Source of the DNA: Pterois miles
Taxonomy: Eukaryota > Chordata > Actinopteri > Perciformes > Scorpaenidae
Direction: 5' to 3'
NCBI GenBank assembly: GCA_947000775.1
Contig: CAMQGK010000607.1
Location: forward strand, 15,001 to 79,000
DNA: 64,000 nt
The number at the start of each line of letters is the position of its first letter. The first letter of the stretch is position 1. Position numbers and translations under genes: made by a program. The notes below the pieces were generated by a model. The model saw only the letters and a list, made by a program, of their open reading frames with translations. It was not told the origin of the DNA and ran no database searches. This document shows positions 31,346 through 43,956 of the stretch, piece by piece.

Positions 31346-32586
31346 AAGCCAGAAATCATTTCATAAGTGATATGAATTTTTAAGTGAAAAGGTCTTGTGA
31401 GGGTTTAATTGTTGCAGCTCTTATCTGGTCTTGCCAACACGTTCTCAATCCAACTTGTCACAGACTGAATCTTTGTCAGAGTCTGCGTCACTCTTCGGTC
31501 GCAGTAAACATGCTTATAGTTGTGAATTAAACAAAACCAGTTAGGTTTAGTGAAAGAAACAAACTGGAGCTAAAAGGTGCCTTGTACGTCAGTATCGAAT
31601 GCAGACAGCCGTGACAAAGTGATATTTGACATCCTGTGAATGAGGCTGGCCTTGCAATGGGAAAACCTCTAAGCCAGATTTCTTTATTTTTTCCATTCCT
31701 GGTTTACATACATGTCCAGAAGTTCTGACTGATGTCTTGCGGGCCTAGTTATGATAGAAACGTGCAACATTCACCTCCAGTTACTGCCAGCTAGACAAAG
31801 TGCTCATGGCACATTAACGAAGCTGGCACCATGCCCTTTTAACAAGCTAAAATCAATTAAGATGAAATTATCAATTTATGCCAGTAATTAGCCCACATAT
31901 TAGCGATTGTTACCATGAAACACATTGATTCCTCGGTTCTCTTGCTCTCTTAAGTCTTCTCTATTCCCTCTCAAGACCATCCACTTGATTCTAAATGGAA
32001 ATGTGCAATCATCTAAATTGAATTAAATTGATTAAATAATTAGACAGATTTAAATGAGTCAATTAATAAGTCAATTATAGCAGGCAGAGAACAGGCAGAT
32101 AGGGGTGTGTGTGGTGTCCCATGGGTTTCAGGGGTTTATTAATAGCGACAGGGATTTTCACGTTTTGGCACCAGGGAAACATAATCCCTCACTGTCTCTG
32201 TAACCCAGAAAAGCTTTGCTCCAAGGAGACTCATACAGAAAACTCTCCACTGAAGACAAAGACATGATGTATAATACACGGTGGGACCCTGATGTCTCTT
32301 TTATTGCACTGATTAAACTTCTAACACTGTGTAAATATGAATAGCTTTATTAACAACTTCATAGCTACTTTATAATGGTGATGCCTTCTTTCTTTTCAAA
32401 ATAAATTGTGTATTGAATGGCCTATATTTTGGAAAAAACAATGTATGTTTATACATTTAATGGTACAAGTTATTAAGCATTAAAGACTAACATGTTTTTT
32501 AATCTGAACTCAGAAAAAAGTTATTAAATTTGTGTTTGATGAGTTATTTCTTAATGTTGGTACCATGGATGTCTTAAGAGAACTGG

Positions 32587-32652
32587 ATCCAGCGTTGGAG
32601 TCTGGGCCTCGTTCATTCCTATGAAAGTTGCTCGGTGGAGCATAAAGCAAAA
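32587..32652 (+). repeat. Dispersed repeat, copy 2
   Basis: CCAGCGTTGGAGTCTGGGCC followed by TCGTTCATTCCTATGAAAG; second copy of the 31279-31345 repeat. TGGGTCTCATTCACATGAATGG at about 32813 may be a third degenerate relative. Confidence 0.7.
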
Positions 32653-34789
32653 AGGGCTTGACTTCTGAATCAAAAAATTCCCAGATCTTCCAGCAATCTT
32701 CCTCATCCACTGGGTCCATAGAGCAGGAGAAGTAGCGTGGTGGCGTCAACATGGCTTGGTCACGGGGTCATCATGGTTTGCCAACTCCGCCTCCAAGCCC
32801 TCGCTCCAGCCTCTGGGTCTCATTCACATGAATGGAGGCTCCACAAGACCAGATCACAGGACCACAAAGTGATCAGTTTCATTCTGAAAAGTCAACATGG
32901 CTCAGTTCAGCATTTAGTTTAAAACAAAACTCCTCATCTTTTCTCTGACATGACTCCGACATCAGATGCTTTGCTACCAATCAGTCTGAAGCTCAGAACC
33001 AGGGTCAGTACCAACGGGAGAATGCACTGTTTAGCACTGGCAGAGAATTTTGGAAAATTTCACCTGGGCCCTCTAGCTGTGTCAGGGCTTTCATTATATG
33101 GAAGTGGGCATTGGTTCATCTCTCAGCCCCGTTCCCACGTCAGTGGGCTCAGACCTGGGGTGAAGTCACACTACCAGACAGAAATAGACCCAAAGCAACT
33201 GTGGAAAGGGGTTAAAGCTTTACAGAGTTCTTTTCACTCATGCTTAGCATTTTTGTGATGAAACTTCCCCACCACTGAAGCAAATTTTGAGCTGTTGTAT
33301 TCTGCTTCTATCGCAATTGCCATTGTTTTCTATGGGAATCAATTATGTTTATTTTTTTTATCTTGTAAGAGAATATCATAGATGGTTTATATATAGGCTA
33401 AATGTGATTTGACTTGAGTGGTGTCCTCCATCTTGTCCCAATACTTATGTACTGTATTAGGGAACTCTTCCTGAATGAAAAGTTGCCTTAAAAACTGAAG
33501 AAAATGGTTTCAGAAGTGGCTTCCATTGATTCTTTGGCTCAGACTGTTTTCTCCTCTCTCAGATTGATTACAGTCTTCAGTGATAAGACAGTAGGGTTTA
33601 GGGCTTCTCTAATCACAAAGCAACAAGTTAAAAAATATGAAGGACAGCCTCAATCAGTCACTCATACGGGCTGTGTCAGTTTGAATAACTGCAGAGCAAT
33701 CTGGTCAGTATGGGAGGCTGGCTACATTAATTGTAACTGACTAGTATTTGAAGTGGCTATGAAACCGGCCTGCTGCCATGCAAACTGATCAGCACAGCCT
33801 CAGCAAGTGAACTTAAAAACTACTCTCAACAAAGTTTTTATACACTGCTTTGATGAATCAAATCTGAAAGAGATACTCCAGAGAGAACCTCTGAAGTTTG
33901 GATGGCAGCTGTAGTCAGTGTGGCTTTACAACAGCTACAACGGACTCAAAGGCCTCGTTGCACAGCTAACATGTTGACATGACTGCTGTCGTCCAGTCTA
34001 CCGGCAAATCAAGTCTCTTTTCAAATGTTTAGGTGATTTGTATACTTAGTATATTACAAGATGTTGCTAAACACTGCTTCCTTTTATTTCTAGCACAGCT
34101 ACGTTTATTACACTAAACTGCACAGTTTTCCCCCAGTGTTTTAGATGGTGTTATTACAATCTTCAACGGTCATTTGACTCGGTCACATGGTCCCGACATC
34201 ACAGCTTGCACTATTGTCACGGTCTGGGTCTCCATAGATATAAACAGAGGATACAACTCTGGATTCAGATATAAGTGCATTTTATAACTTTTAGGACCTA
34301 CGGATATAAATAAGGACTACTGGAGTGTTCATACTTGGAAGTTGATTCATGAGTTACAGTCATCTCTTTCTCAGTGTAAGTCAATGAGAAAAAGTCTTTT
34401 TGAACAAAAACTCTTTTTGGGAAAAATAGTAAGAGTAAACACAGACTGCTGTCAGATGACCCACACAGCTCTACTTTATGTAGAGAATTGTCTCTTGGAG
34501 TCCTGGGTTGATTTTAAAGCAATTAGTCCAACAGATCTTATGAACAGTAATAATGCAGCTTGTATTGATCTCATTACAGAAAGATGTCCTTTACCTGATC
34601 ATTCCTTATTGATGGTAAAATTTAGGGTTAGGGGTCAAATAATTGAGGAAAATGTAGCAGTTGTTCCAACAAGAAGAAGATTTAGAACTTTTCTGTCTTC
34701 TAATAAGTGTCGCTCTGCGCTGTTGGAGACTATTATTAGACTTGATAACTAACTAACTAATTAACTTGATATTTATTTATTTATTATAA

Positions 34790-35257
34790 GTACACAGAGT
34801 AGTGTTTGGTGGACCAAATTATAAGGCACACTATCAATGAACGTCTCGTGATAGTGGAGTAACTCGCCTGGCGTTGCCTCCCTGTCATCCAACGCTCCCA
34901 CGCAGCGCTCAGTTTAACTCTGAACGACCTGTCGACACCGATATCTAGCGGTTGGAGTTCTTTAGTTAATCCACCCGGAATGACGGCAAGCTCCAAAGTA
35001 GTTTTCTTCACTTTCGTTTCGATGGTGTTGTGAGTGCCGTAATGCCCCGACAATCCATCCAGCAGTGCGGCTTCGTAGCCACCAAAGTCCTAATAAAATA
35101 TTTTGACTGATTTTTGACACCCTGTACCACATAAAATTGGTTCGAGGTCAGTAAACACAACCAGAATTGATACATAAGGCGCACAGGATTATAAGGCCGA
35201 CCGTCGATTTTTGAGAAAATTAAAGGATTTTAAGTGCGCCTTATAGTGCGAAAAATA
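34790..35257 (-). mobile_element. pogo-like element, deleted copy
   Basis: On the - strand the transposase fragment VKKTTLELAVIPGGLTKELQ and DIGVDRSFRVKLSAAWERWM is followed after a gap by RQRQASYSTI. The right end CTTATAGTGCGAAAAATA matches the terminal repeat of the 21323-22618 element. The left end near 34812-34830 (AATTATAAGGCACAC) looks like the other terminus. Most of the transposase is deleted. Confidence 0.75.
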
Positions 35258-35842
35258 CGGTAGTTGTATGTTAGAAATGGATAAATGTCAACCTATAAAA
35301 TCTAATGAAATAAGGCTAAGAAGGCACTTTAAGCCTTATTGGAGGTTCCACATTAAAAAGCTGTGGAATGAATAAAAATGGCTGAGAGGGAATTTCTTAG
35401 ATGTAAGGACCCTGAGAGCAGCTGAGAGACTGATATAGGCAAGATCACATTATATTCAATAGATATCTACTATTCTATGAAGGACATTTTGGAGAGGACA
35501 GTCATTAACATTTGATAATTTACAAACCAAAAATCCACAACAATTTTGTAGGGAAATTAATAACCTGGGACCCAGGAGACAGCAGATAATACCTGTGGAT
35601 GATGTTCTAAGTGATGATACCATTGACAGTAGGAAAGAGTTTGTATACTTTTGTAAAATGAGAAAAAGATTTTACTGATTTTTTTTAAGGAATTCATGAT
35701 CCATCTACTTTGATGATAGAGAAGCATGTGATTTAAAAGATGAGTTGGAGATAAATGAAAGAAGATGGGTATACATCAAATGTGTTTTTGAATTAGGATT
35801 TTACTTTGGAGGAAATGTGAGGAGGAAATCTCAAAGTATTAA

Positions 35843-37018
35843 TGTCACCACCACTTCTAAACGTGCTTTTCTGTTTGTTTAAACTTTGTTTTAAATACAG
35901 TATTTGTCATTGTTCTGGATTTTGTTATAGTTAGTTTCCTCTTTCAGTGCATTATTGGTTCTGTATTGTGATATTGACTTGCTGTTATATTCATTCTAGT
36001 GTTTCTGTTTGTTTTGTCACCCACCTCTGGTGTGATGGTGTGGTGAGCTTGTTTCACTCCCTGTCCTTGTCTTGGTTTCCTTGGTTTTATTTTGAAAGTC
36101 GTTCATCTCTTGTGTCATTTCTAGTTTCACTTCCGCCCCTGTGTGTTTTCCCACTGTTGTTGTGATTGACAGCCCTGACTCGATTCCCTCACCTGTGTCT
36201 GATTGTCTGCCCCATCCCTGATTGTTTCCACCTGGTTGTCATCAGTTTGTGTATTTAAGCCGTCCTTTCCCTTCGGATCGTTTGTGCTGTCACTGCTATA
36301 TGCTGTCTCTCGATATTACCTGTTAGATACCGTTCTTCCCCGTTACTCCGTGTTTCTCCTTGTTATTCCATGTTGTTCTCTGTGTCCGTCCATGTTCCAC
36401 TGTGACTGTTTCTCTGTGCTGCCTATGTGCTCATAGTGTAACTATGAGCTCCTGGGTACTTTGTGTCCTCTGAGTTACTTTGTATTATTCCGTGTTCTAT
36501 TCACTTACTCCATACTACTTTATGTACTCCATGTTACTTTGTGTTCCTTCATGTTACTTTGTGTTTCTCTGTCACTGTTTATCAGTATAAAGTATAAGAA
36601 GAAGAAGAAGAAGATAGTCCTTTATTAGTCCCACGAGGGGAAATTCAATTTTTTTCACTCTGTTGTTAACTTATACACGGTACATGCAGACCTGAACACA
36701 CACATGCACAAACATGCAACAATGGAGAGATGTCAGAGTGAGGGGGCTGCTCCTGACAAGCACCCCGAGCAGTTGGGGGTTTGGTGCCTTGCTCAGGGGC
36801 GCCTCGGCAGTGCCCAAGAGGTAAACTGGCACCTCTCCAGCTACCAGTTCACACTCAGTTTTTGGTCCATGTCGGGACTTGAACCGGTGACCCTCCGGTT
36901 CCCAGCCAACTCCCTACAGACTGAAGATAAGTATAAAGGCTCACTTTTTGTTGAATCTACCTGTCTGCCTGCTTCTTGTGTTTGGGTCCTCCATATAATA
37001 GACACTAATTACGTCACA
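35843..37018 (+). mobile_element. Probable solo LTR of a related gypsy-type element, with a nested SINE
   Basis: Begins TGTCACCACC and ends ACGTCACA, like the TGTCACGCC...CCTCACA ends of LTR element 2. The interior shares the same landmark order: TTCACTTCC, CACCTGTGTCTGATTGTC, CCTGATTGTTTCCACCTGG and GTATTTAAGCC. Removing the SINE leaves about 840 bp, longer than the other LTRs. No convincing 5-bp duplication was found, so the exact ends are uncertain. Confidence 0.5.
36590..36936 (-). mobile_element. tRNA-derived SINE (family A) with 8-bp TSD
   Basis: AAGTATAA at 36590-36597 and 36929-36936 flanks the insert. On the - strand it has the GGTTCAAGTCCC B box and the GAGCAAGGCACCAAACCCCC core; its 3' end is GTGGGACTAATAAAGGAC plus TTC repeats. 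The head is truncated at CTGTAGGGAGTTGG, so the A box is lost. Confidence 0.85.
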
Positions 37019-37580
37019 GTGTTATTCTTTCTGCATGGTATAACCCTAACCCTAACCCCTAATCCTAACCCCAGAGAGATTTCCAAAAAGCTTTTGATTG
37101 GATTTAGAAAGATTTATTTACTTTAATACTTTTAAAAGCATGAGTGGATTGCAGATTTCACAAAGCTTTAAAATCATTGTATAGTTGTTCTGCTGCTTGT
37201 TTAGAAGTAAATCATTTACAAACTGTCAAACTTTAGTTCTCCCTTTGGTGTTAAACAAGGTGATGTTCTTCCTGCCACCCTGTCCACAGTTTATGTAAAT
37301 GACATGGCTCTTGAAATTAAGGAATCTAACAGTGAATGATTTAACTGTGGGTGTTTTGTTGTACGCAGATGATATTGCTCTACTGCCTGAATCTTAGGAC
37401 AATTTACAAAATATGTTGACTTTAAAGAGTATTAAAGAGCTGGTGTTACACATGGAGGCAGTCAATAAATCAAAGTAAAACACACATTGATCATTTCAGA
37501 AAAAAAAGGTATTGAAAGTGGAAAACATTGACTTTTGGGACTGTAACACTGGAATATGCACCTGAATGCAAATAACTGTG

Positions 37581-38174
37581 ATTCACACTTGATGAATTTA
37601 TGATCTATGAAGCTGGACTTAAAATCTTGGCAGGTTCAGCTGGGAGATCATTGGAGTCTGTTGTCAACAACAAACATACAACAACATACAAATCAGCACA
37701 GAAGATATGAGAGTAGCTTTTAGGGTGTTTGTAAGATCTGAGTCACACAATTTGATTTAGCCTTTTACTTTAAAATCAATTCAAAAGATTAATCCTTATT
37801 CATTATATTTTAACTTCTTTCTGTTTTTGCACTTATTGCAACAATTGTGTTAACTGTATAATGATGTTATATGTGCACGAAGATCATTCCCTCACCTTCA
37901 GCATACACATGATGTCATCTGCAGGTATGATGTAGAGAGAATGCATAATGCAGCAATTATCTGTCAGTAGGGTTGCTTTCATGACAGCACACACAGATTA
38001 CTATATGTGCTTTTGTGCTATACCAATAAACTTATCAATGATATTTAATGCAACATCATCATCTGCTTCTTTTTATTCATCCCTTCACCCATTATTCATT
38101 CTCTGGTTCAGCGTGAAGCCAAAGCGTCCCACTTAGACGTGTGATTGTTGTATCAGCAGTGAGTCTCTCAACGT
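37581..38174. other. No recognisable feature
   Basis: AT-rich sequence; no gene evidence. Confidence 0.45.
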
Positions 38175-38236
38175 TGCCAGAATCCGAATCAGGTTTATTT
38201 TAGTACATGCGTACATGGAATCTGACTCCTGGTTGT
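38175..38236. repeat. Retroposon tail fragment
   Basis: GAATCCGAATCAGGTTTATT followed by GTACATGG-ATCTGACTCC matches a frequent fish LINE/SINE end (usually read as its complement). Only about 60 bp are present. Confidence 0.45.
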
Positions 38237-39780
38237 GTATGTTATTACTAACCCACAAGACATGTCTCCACTGCAGGCAAGAGCAATTTAGCACCTTTTA
38301 ATGCAAAGTGTGGGGGAATGAACCTAGATCGATAGCGCATCCCAGTTTCTCTTAACGTCTCTTAACACCAGACTCCCCTTGCCGCTCTCAGACCTGTAAT
38401 TGTTTCTCTTCGTTTTGTGGAAAATCAATCCAGCAATGATTGGATGACCCCCACCCTGTCCTCTTAAATGTCCCATTATTGTTCTGGGTGATACATATAT
38501 ACATATCTGATGGTTGTGCATTTATTATGCATTTAGTGGTTCATTTTTCATCTTCTCTGTTTACCTAACAGCTCAACAGTCAGGTGGTCGATCACTGTGT
38601 TCATGCTCAATGTGTGCTTGTCTGTGTGGATGTGTGTAATGTGTATGTATTATGTATACATGTGTATGTGCATGCAGTGAGGTATATGGGTGTTCACATT
38701 GTGCTTCCTGTTCATGGTTCATCAGACTTTTATCAGCTCTTTGTATGGAAATCTTCCAGTCAGTGCAACACTCTCAACCCCACGTGTCAATCACTGTGTC
38801 TTTAGTTATGCTGGAGTGTCTTTCAGCCATTTATCATTCATCCATCGTTTATCCGTCATCCATCCATCCCTGTCTCATTGGTCTATTGCCAACTAGAGAC
38901 ATATTCAACAAGAGTGGCCAGTTCACCAAAGCTGGATGCCTCCTGATGGTGGGATGTAGCCAGAGGAAACCAGCACAGACAGAGACAACACATCCAGCCA
39001 ACTCATCAAGTACTGCTGCTTGTGTCCGTACCGGAGTACGGAGTACCCCCTAGAGTTGCTTTAGGACGGACCAGGGATGGCATGTCCATATATGCTTGTT
39101 AAATTCATAGTGTCCTGTCAAAATAAATTGTTTTCACAGGAAGTTAGGTTTAGGCAACACAGCCACTTAGTTTATTGTTAGAAAACAAGCATGGTGATTT
39201 CAGTTCAACATTTTTGTCAAACTTTGCAAAAGTATAAATCATTACCTTACCTGATGAGTGTCAGTTGTGTGTTTTTGTGTTACTTGGTATACTGTTTTAA
39301 AATGGTCACCATTCTGCAGTAGTCTTTGCTACTGTTCCCCTCCAGCGCAGCTGATTGCTGGGCATTACTAATTTAAATTGTTGCCAATTTTAGTCACGCT
39401 AGTTGTAATATGGCTCTCAGAGAGGCAGTGGTTAATGAGTTTCTACTTTGGGGTGGTCCCGCTGAGACAACACAGGAATAGATCTCTCCTCTCTTTCTAC
39501 CTCAGCTCAGTCTGAATCTCAATGTGCATCTGTGTGTGTGCACCCTGAGGGCTTACTGCCAGTGTACAATGTGTTGTTAATGAGAAAGCAGTGAGGTAGG
39601 AAACTATACATGCTTACTAATCTTGACCTGCTCTCTTTTTCTGATTATGCACACTCTGAATGAAGTACAGTTACAGTTGGACCCAACTAACCTATCCATT
39701 GGTACAGCACATTGTCATGTTTGTAAGGCAGGAGCACAAATAACTAAGTTAAATTTTGTTGTGAAAAAACTGTCATGTCA
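38237..39780. other. No recognisable gene; a few dispersed-repeat words
   Basis: GTTAGGTTTAGGCAACAC at about 39145 is shared with the hairpin repeat near 12810; GGGGTCCCTTGACCTCTGACC near 39790 is shared with 58215. The rest is unique-looking. Confidence 0.45.
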
Positions 39781-39829
39781 TTTTCAAAGGGGTCCCTTGA
39801 CCTCTGACCTCCAGATATGTGAATGTAAA

Positions 39830-40565
39830 TGGATTCTATGGATATCCACCATTTTTTTTTCATTTTTTCATTTAAACTTTATGCATTTGTCTTTCAACAC
39901 TTTCCTGGCTTTGGTGTATTCATTGCGTTTCATAAGCACTTCAGCGGGGAAGTAATAGTCGATGTAGAAACGTACATCATCACAGAACACTTCTTTTGCC
40001 TGCCAAGCTCCTCTTTTGTCCTGTAACTCCCAAACTTGACCACGATGGCAGGGGGTTTTGCCTGTGTGCTGTTCGGCTTTGGTGCCAGTACGCTTGTTCT
40101 ATTCCGAAATCCCGGTCGTGGGGAAAGTCAAGTGCACTTCTCAACAGTATTTCAAGAAAACTGACGATATCGGAACCCGCTTTATTTTTGGGTTTTCAAT
40201 AATTTTTTTAATTATTCCTCCAAGCTCAACCCTCCTGGTCAATCAGCCTGGCTACCAGATTAACTTGCCGCTGTGTTAGCCTCTTAATTAGCATTGAAGC
40301 TGCTGGAAGCACTGTCTCTACTTCATCTATTCATCCCTTTGTTTCATCCAGTTTGTCACTTGCTCTCTTTAATTCATGCTCAATGTCAGTCAGCTGCTCC
40401 CTGTTGTCTCTTCTAAACTCACAAAGCTTGTTAAGAATACTCTGCCTGCTAGCTTCAGGTACGTCCTCACCACGATTGCCTGACTCAGAGGGGTTGCTTT
40501 GGCTGCCTTGCCACATTTCAGGCATGGACCTCCCACTTCTAGTAGTAACCGCTTTCGCCATTCTT
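39830..40565 (-). pseudogene. L1/Tx1-like LINE ORF1 relic
   Basis: Reading the - strand from 40561: MAKAVTTRSGRSMPEMWQGS, then a charged coiled-coil-like stretch (ILNKLCEFRRDNREQLTDIE, ELKRASDKLDETKG), a stop, then SFLEILLRSALDF, FGIEQAYWHQ and, further on, FYIDYYFPAEVLMKRNEYTK and ARKVLKDKCIKFK. This is the layout of L1/Tx1 ORF1p: coiled coil, RRM-like part, C-terminal domain ending with the tyrosine/charged block. Stops and frame changes show that it is dead. ORF1p is the RNA-binding partner of these LINEs; the ORF2 part is not seen here. Confidence 0.65.
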
Positions 40566-41133
40566 AAAAGAAATACGCACTTAGGTTTGTAAGAGTAACG
40601 TTTTAGGGTTTATTTAAGGAAACCATTGGGGAGCTCACAAATTAGGCTGTCAGTGCCAGAAATCCATATGCAGTTTTTTTGAATGCAGTTGTAATGACTC
40701 CTCCACTGCAACAGGCATCCCAGTGTCTTTTTGCTGATTCTTCTCTGTTTTGCAGGTCGTCAGGCAGGTGAGTTTCACCTGGGCTTGGTGTGGTGATGAT
40801 AGAGATGCTCCCTACCTTCCCACAGATGCAGACGTTTTCCCACACATGCCTACATTACTGATTACTGACTTTCATCATTTATTAAGTAATTTATTGTTAG
40901 TTTGATAAATAAATGCCTTTTACTATTTTAAAACTTGGGTTGTAACAAATGGGGGCTCTACCTAACTTGTTTGACCCGGTTTAGATTAGTGTAGTGCAGT
41001 TGGTTGTGCTCGTTGTTAATCCTTGATTGGCAGAGACTATTGTTTCATGGATGAGATCAGTTATAGCTTAGTAGGCAGCTGCACCTCATTTTGTAAATTA
41101 AGATGTAAAATGCGGTTGTTTAGGAGACATGGG
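40566..41133. other. No recognisable feature
   Basis: AT-moderate sequence; no gene evidence. Confidence 0.45.
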
Positions 41134-41655
41134 AGAAGAAGAAGAAGATCTACCTTTATTAGTCCCACAGTGGGGAAATTCAATTTACACTCTGTTAAAC
41201 TCATACATGGTACATGCAGACCTGAAACACACATACATGCATTAATGGAGAGATGTCAGAGTGAGGGGGCTGCTCCTGACAAGCGCCCCGAGCAGTTGGG
41301 GGTTTGGTGCCTTGCTCAGGGGCACCTCGGCAGTGCCCAAGAGGTAAACTGGCACCTCTCCAGCTACCAGTTCACACTCAGTTTTTGGTCCATGTCGGGA
41401 CTTGAACCGGTGACCCTCCGGTTCCCAGCCAACTCCCTACAGACTGAGCTACTGCCGCCCCCACTGAGCTACTGCCGCCCCCATTGAGCTACTGCCCCCA
41501 AGCCAACTCCCTACAGACTGAGCTACTGCCGCCCCCATTGAGCTACTGCCGCCCCCGAGTGTGGTAAGCAGGCTGTTCTGCTGTTTTGTTGAAGGTAAGC
41601 AGTTGAAACTGAATTTCCCCACTGTGGGACTAATAAAGGAATATCTTTCTTTCTT
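41134..41655 (-). mobile_element. Compound SINE (family A), inverted near-copy of 24241-24735
   Basis: On the - strand: SINE tail, body with GGTTCAAGTCCC, and the same chain of partial GGGGGCGGCAGTAGCTC heads in the same order, then CTTACCACACTC in complement and an inverted tail (GAATTTCCCCACTGTGGG at 41611-41628, followed by AATAAAGGAATATC). Both ends therefore carry a LINE-type tail. By eye only a couple of bases differ from 24241-24735 over about 490 bp. Confidence 0.9.
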
Positions 41656-43365
41656 TTCTTCTTTGTATTAGATAACAATATTTGTTGCTGTGTTGTGTAT
41701 GCTGGTGATTTTGAGGCTGGATTTGAGTTCTGCTGGTCCTGCACAGTCGTATTAAATTGCTGTTTGCTCTGTGAGGCCTAAGAGTGGATTCCATTTGGAA
41801 TTTGTTGGGTGGTTTTGATTGGCTTCAGAGGTGGTTTGGCTGTTGATGGGCTGTTTGAGCTCTGTATGTCAGTGTGTTAAAGTTAAGGTTTGTTTCCTCG
41901 TTGTAATAATAACAGGAGGTTTTTTTGCAGCATGTTTTGTGGATTGTTTAACTTCATCTGTTTTTTGTGACCATACCTGGTGCTCTCAAAGTTTCTGGGT
42001 AGATGGACTCAGTTATGAGAGTTTGACATAGCCTTGAAGGTTTCTGGGAACTTGGACCCAGTTATGCTGAAGGTGTTTCATCTGTGAGAACCTGAAGCTG
42101 GCTGTTGCACAGGCTGCAGGAGATTATAGTGGTTAATATAGGCAAGTAAATGGTTACAGGAAGGATATGGTGAATTGTCATTGGTTGTGTTGGTGCGGTG
42201 ACATGCAAGTTGGTAGCTTGGCCTGGAACATAAGAGCTACAGTTCATGCCTTAGTTGGTGTGAGGTTTGTTGTAGTTTGATTTCCTCTTTGTGCTGTGCG
42301 TCTTTGGATGACTTGGTTGGTCAGAAAGCCTTTGTTGTAGAGGAACTTTTGGATGCTCCTTTTGGTTAGCACTTATACTGTAAAGGTTCTTTGTGTTTTG
42401 GTAGCTGTGGTTTATGGTAAATCCAGTTCTGTGTTGTGGTAGCTGGAAGTTTGTAGCTCACATTGTCCAACACTTGTAATTTGGTTGACATCTGTGGTTA
42501 GAGCTGTATGTTCGCCAACTGGTCTTCTCCATGTATGGACCAACCCTCTGAAGAACATCTTGCATGTAAATCTAGTGATGTACCATTACTGTGTAATCTC
42601 TCTGTGCTGTAACTCTTAAATGCTTCTGCAGGTGTTGGAGTTGAAGGTTTAGCGTGGAGATTGGTTTGCGGGCTGAATGACACACTACAGAACTGGTCAG
42701 TATGAAATGTTTATTTTCATTGTCAGGTCTCACACGCTGCAGCCTTTGAGCCGGGTTGTAGCACATTATAAATGTGTTATTGTCTACTATTCTAAATGAG
42801 TATTATATATATGAGTATTTATCTGAGTATTTCTGCATACTGGGTCCCTAAACAGTGTTCAATCCCATAAACTGGGTCTCACTGTAAAGCTGAGACTCTG
42901 GTGGGTCCAATGAGTCCAACTAGATTCATGTATGCTGCTCAGCCCCATGGGAGCCATTTCATGACATCAACCCCAAAACAACAACTTATGAGACATAATA
43001 GAGCATGGGGATGGACATCATATACTTCTAGATTTCATATAGAAGTATATGAAATATGAAATATGAAATAAAATATACACTTTCACATTTATTTTATTTT
43101 ATTTCTGATTTATGGCTATAAAAACTTGACACACACTGCTGATCTCAAATTAATCTTCAGGTTTCCAGCTTTCAGAGGATGTACACCACTTATATGTGAC
43201 ATTGTGTGTGTGATATTGTTGACCAGGTATCTACCCCTCAAGACCCCCTGGACTTCTATGTGTGTCTCATAGCGGTAAAAAGTGGGAGGGACATGATTGG
43301 TTTGAAAAAGAAGCAGAAAGAAATAAAAGAGTGCAGACATAAAGACAGAGATAACACAGGAAATA
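41656..43365. other. No recognisable gene
   Basis: About 1.7 kb, T/G-rich in the first half. A small inverted repeat lies near 43030-43066 around ATATGAAATATGAAAT. No domain is recognisable. Confidence 0.45.
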
Positions 43366-43369
43366 GACA

Positions 43370-43956
43370 GGAAGAGGCTGGACAAGATCATTAAAAGGGC
43401 CAGCTCTGTCCTGGGAGGCTCTCTGGACCCAGTGCAGGTGGTGGGAGAGAGGAGGACGATGGCTAAGCTGTCATCCATGACGGAGAAGGACTCCCACCCC
43501 ATGAGAGACACCATCAGAGCTCTGGAGAGCTCCTTCAGTGACAGGCTGCTACACCCTCAGTGTACGAAGGAGCGTTACAGAAGGTCCTTCCTGCCTGCAG
43601 CTGTTAGACTCCACAACCAGCACTGCTCCCAGTAGACCACATACACATCCACAACCAGCACTGCTCCCAGTAGACCACATACACATTCACAACAAACTGA
43701 GTGGACGAAGTGCAATAACAAACACATATGTGCAATTATATCATCTGCTCAAATTATAGTAACTGGACAATTATTTATTGATATGCTGGACATATTGTGG
43801 CTTTACTTTCTATTATGTATATATTATTTTTATTTTATTTGTATTAATACTGTTTTTAAAATCTATGCTTCTTGTTTATTGCACTATCCACTTTGCTGCT
43901 TTAACGTGTGAATTTCTCCACTGTGGGACCAATAAAGGAATATCTTATCTTATCTT
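43370..43956 (+). mobile_element. L2-like LINE 3' end
   Basis: Coding remnant on the + strand reads LDKIIKRASSVLGGSLDPVQ, VVGERRTMAKLSSM, FSDRLLHPQC and ERYRRSFLPAAVRLHNQH, followed by a stop: the C-terminal end of L2/CR1-type ORF2. A 50-bp segment (CACAACCAGCACTGCTCCCAG) is duplicated at 43613 and 43651. The 3' end GAATTTCTCCACTGTGGGAC with AATAAAGGAATATC and TTATC repeats is shared with the family A SINEs. Confidence 0.8.

Larger units (their letters stand above)
30681..34341. other. Long stretch without a recognised gene
   Basis: About 3.7 kb of AT-rich, mostly unique sequence with short frames and no domain. A pair of ~65-bp direct repeats is annotated separately. Nothing looks like exons of a conserved gene, but short or non-coding exons cannot be excluded by eye. 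Confidence 0.5.
34342..37580 (+). mobile_element. LINE mosaic split by three later insertions
   Basis: Three coding remnants lie in order: 34342-34750 ends in PLPDHSLLMVKFRVRG (endonuclease-end DHS motif); 35275-35830 has PQQFCREINNLGPRRQQIIPV (a segment between endonuclease and reverse transcriptase); 37060-37580 has GVKQGDVL-like and VLLYADDIALLPES (YADD 37362-37373). All carry stops. Between them sit a pogo-like relic (34790-35257) and a probable solo LTR (35843-37018), itself containing a SINE. The order and orientation suggest one ancestral LINE. Clade is not resolved. Confidence 0.65.

Noticed and set aside
37040..37075. Interstitial telomeric repeat (CCCTAACCCTAACCCC)
   Set aside because: Only two or three units; too short to interpret and next to a solo LTR edge.
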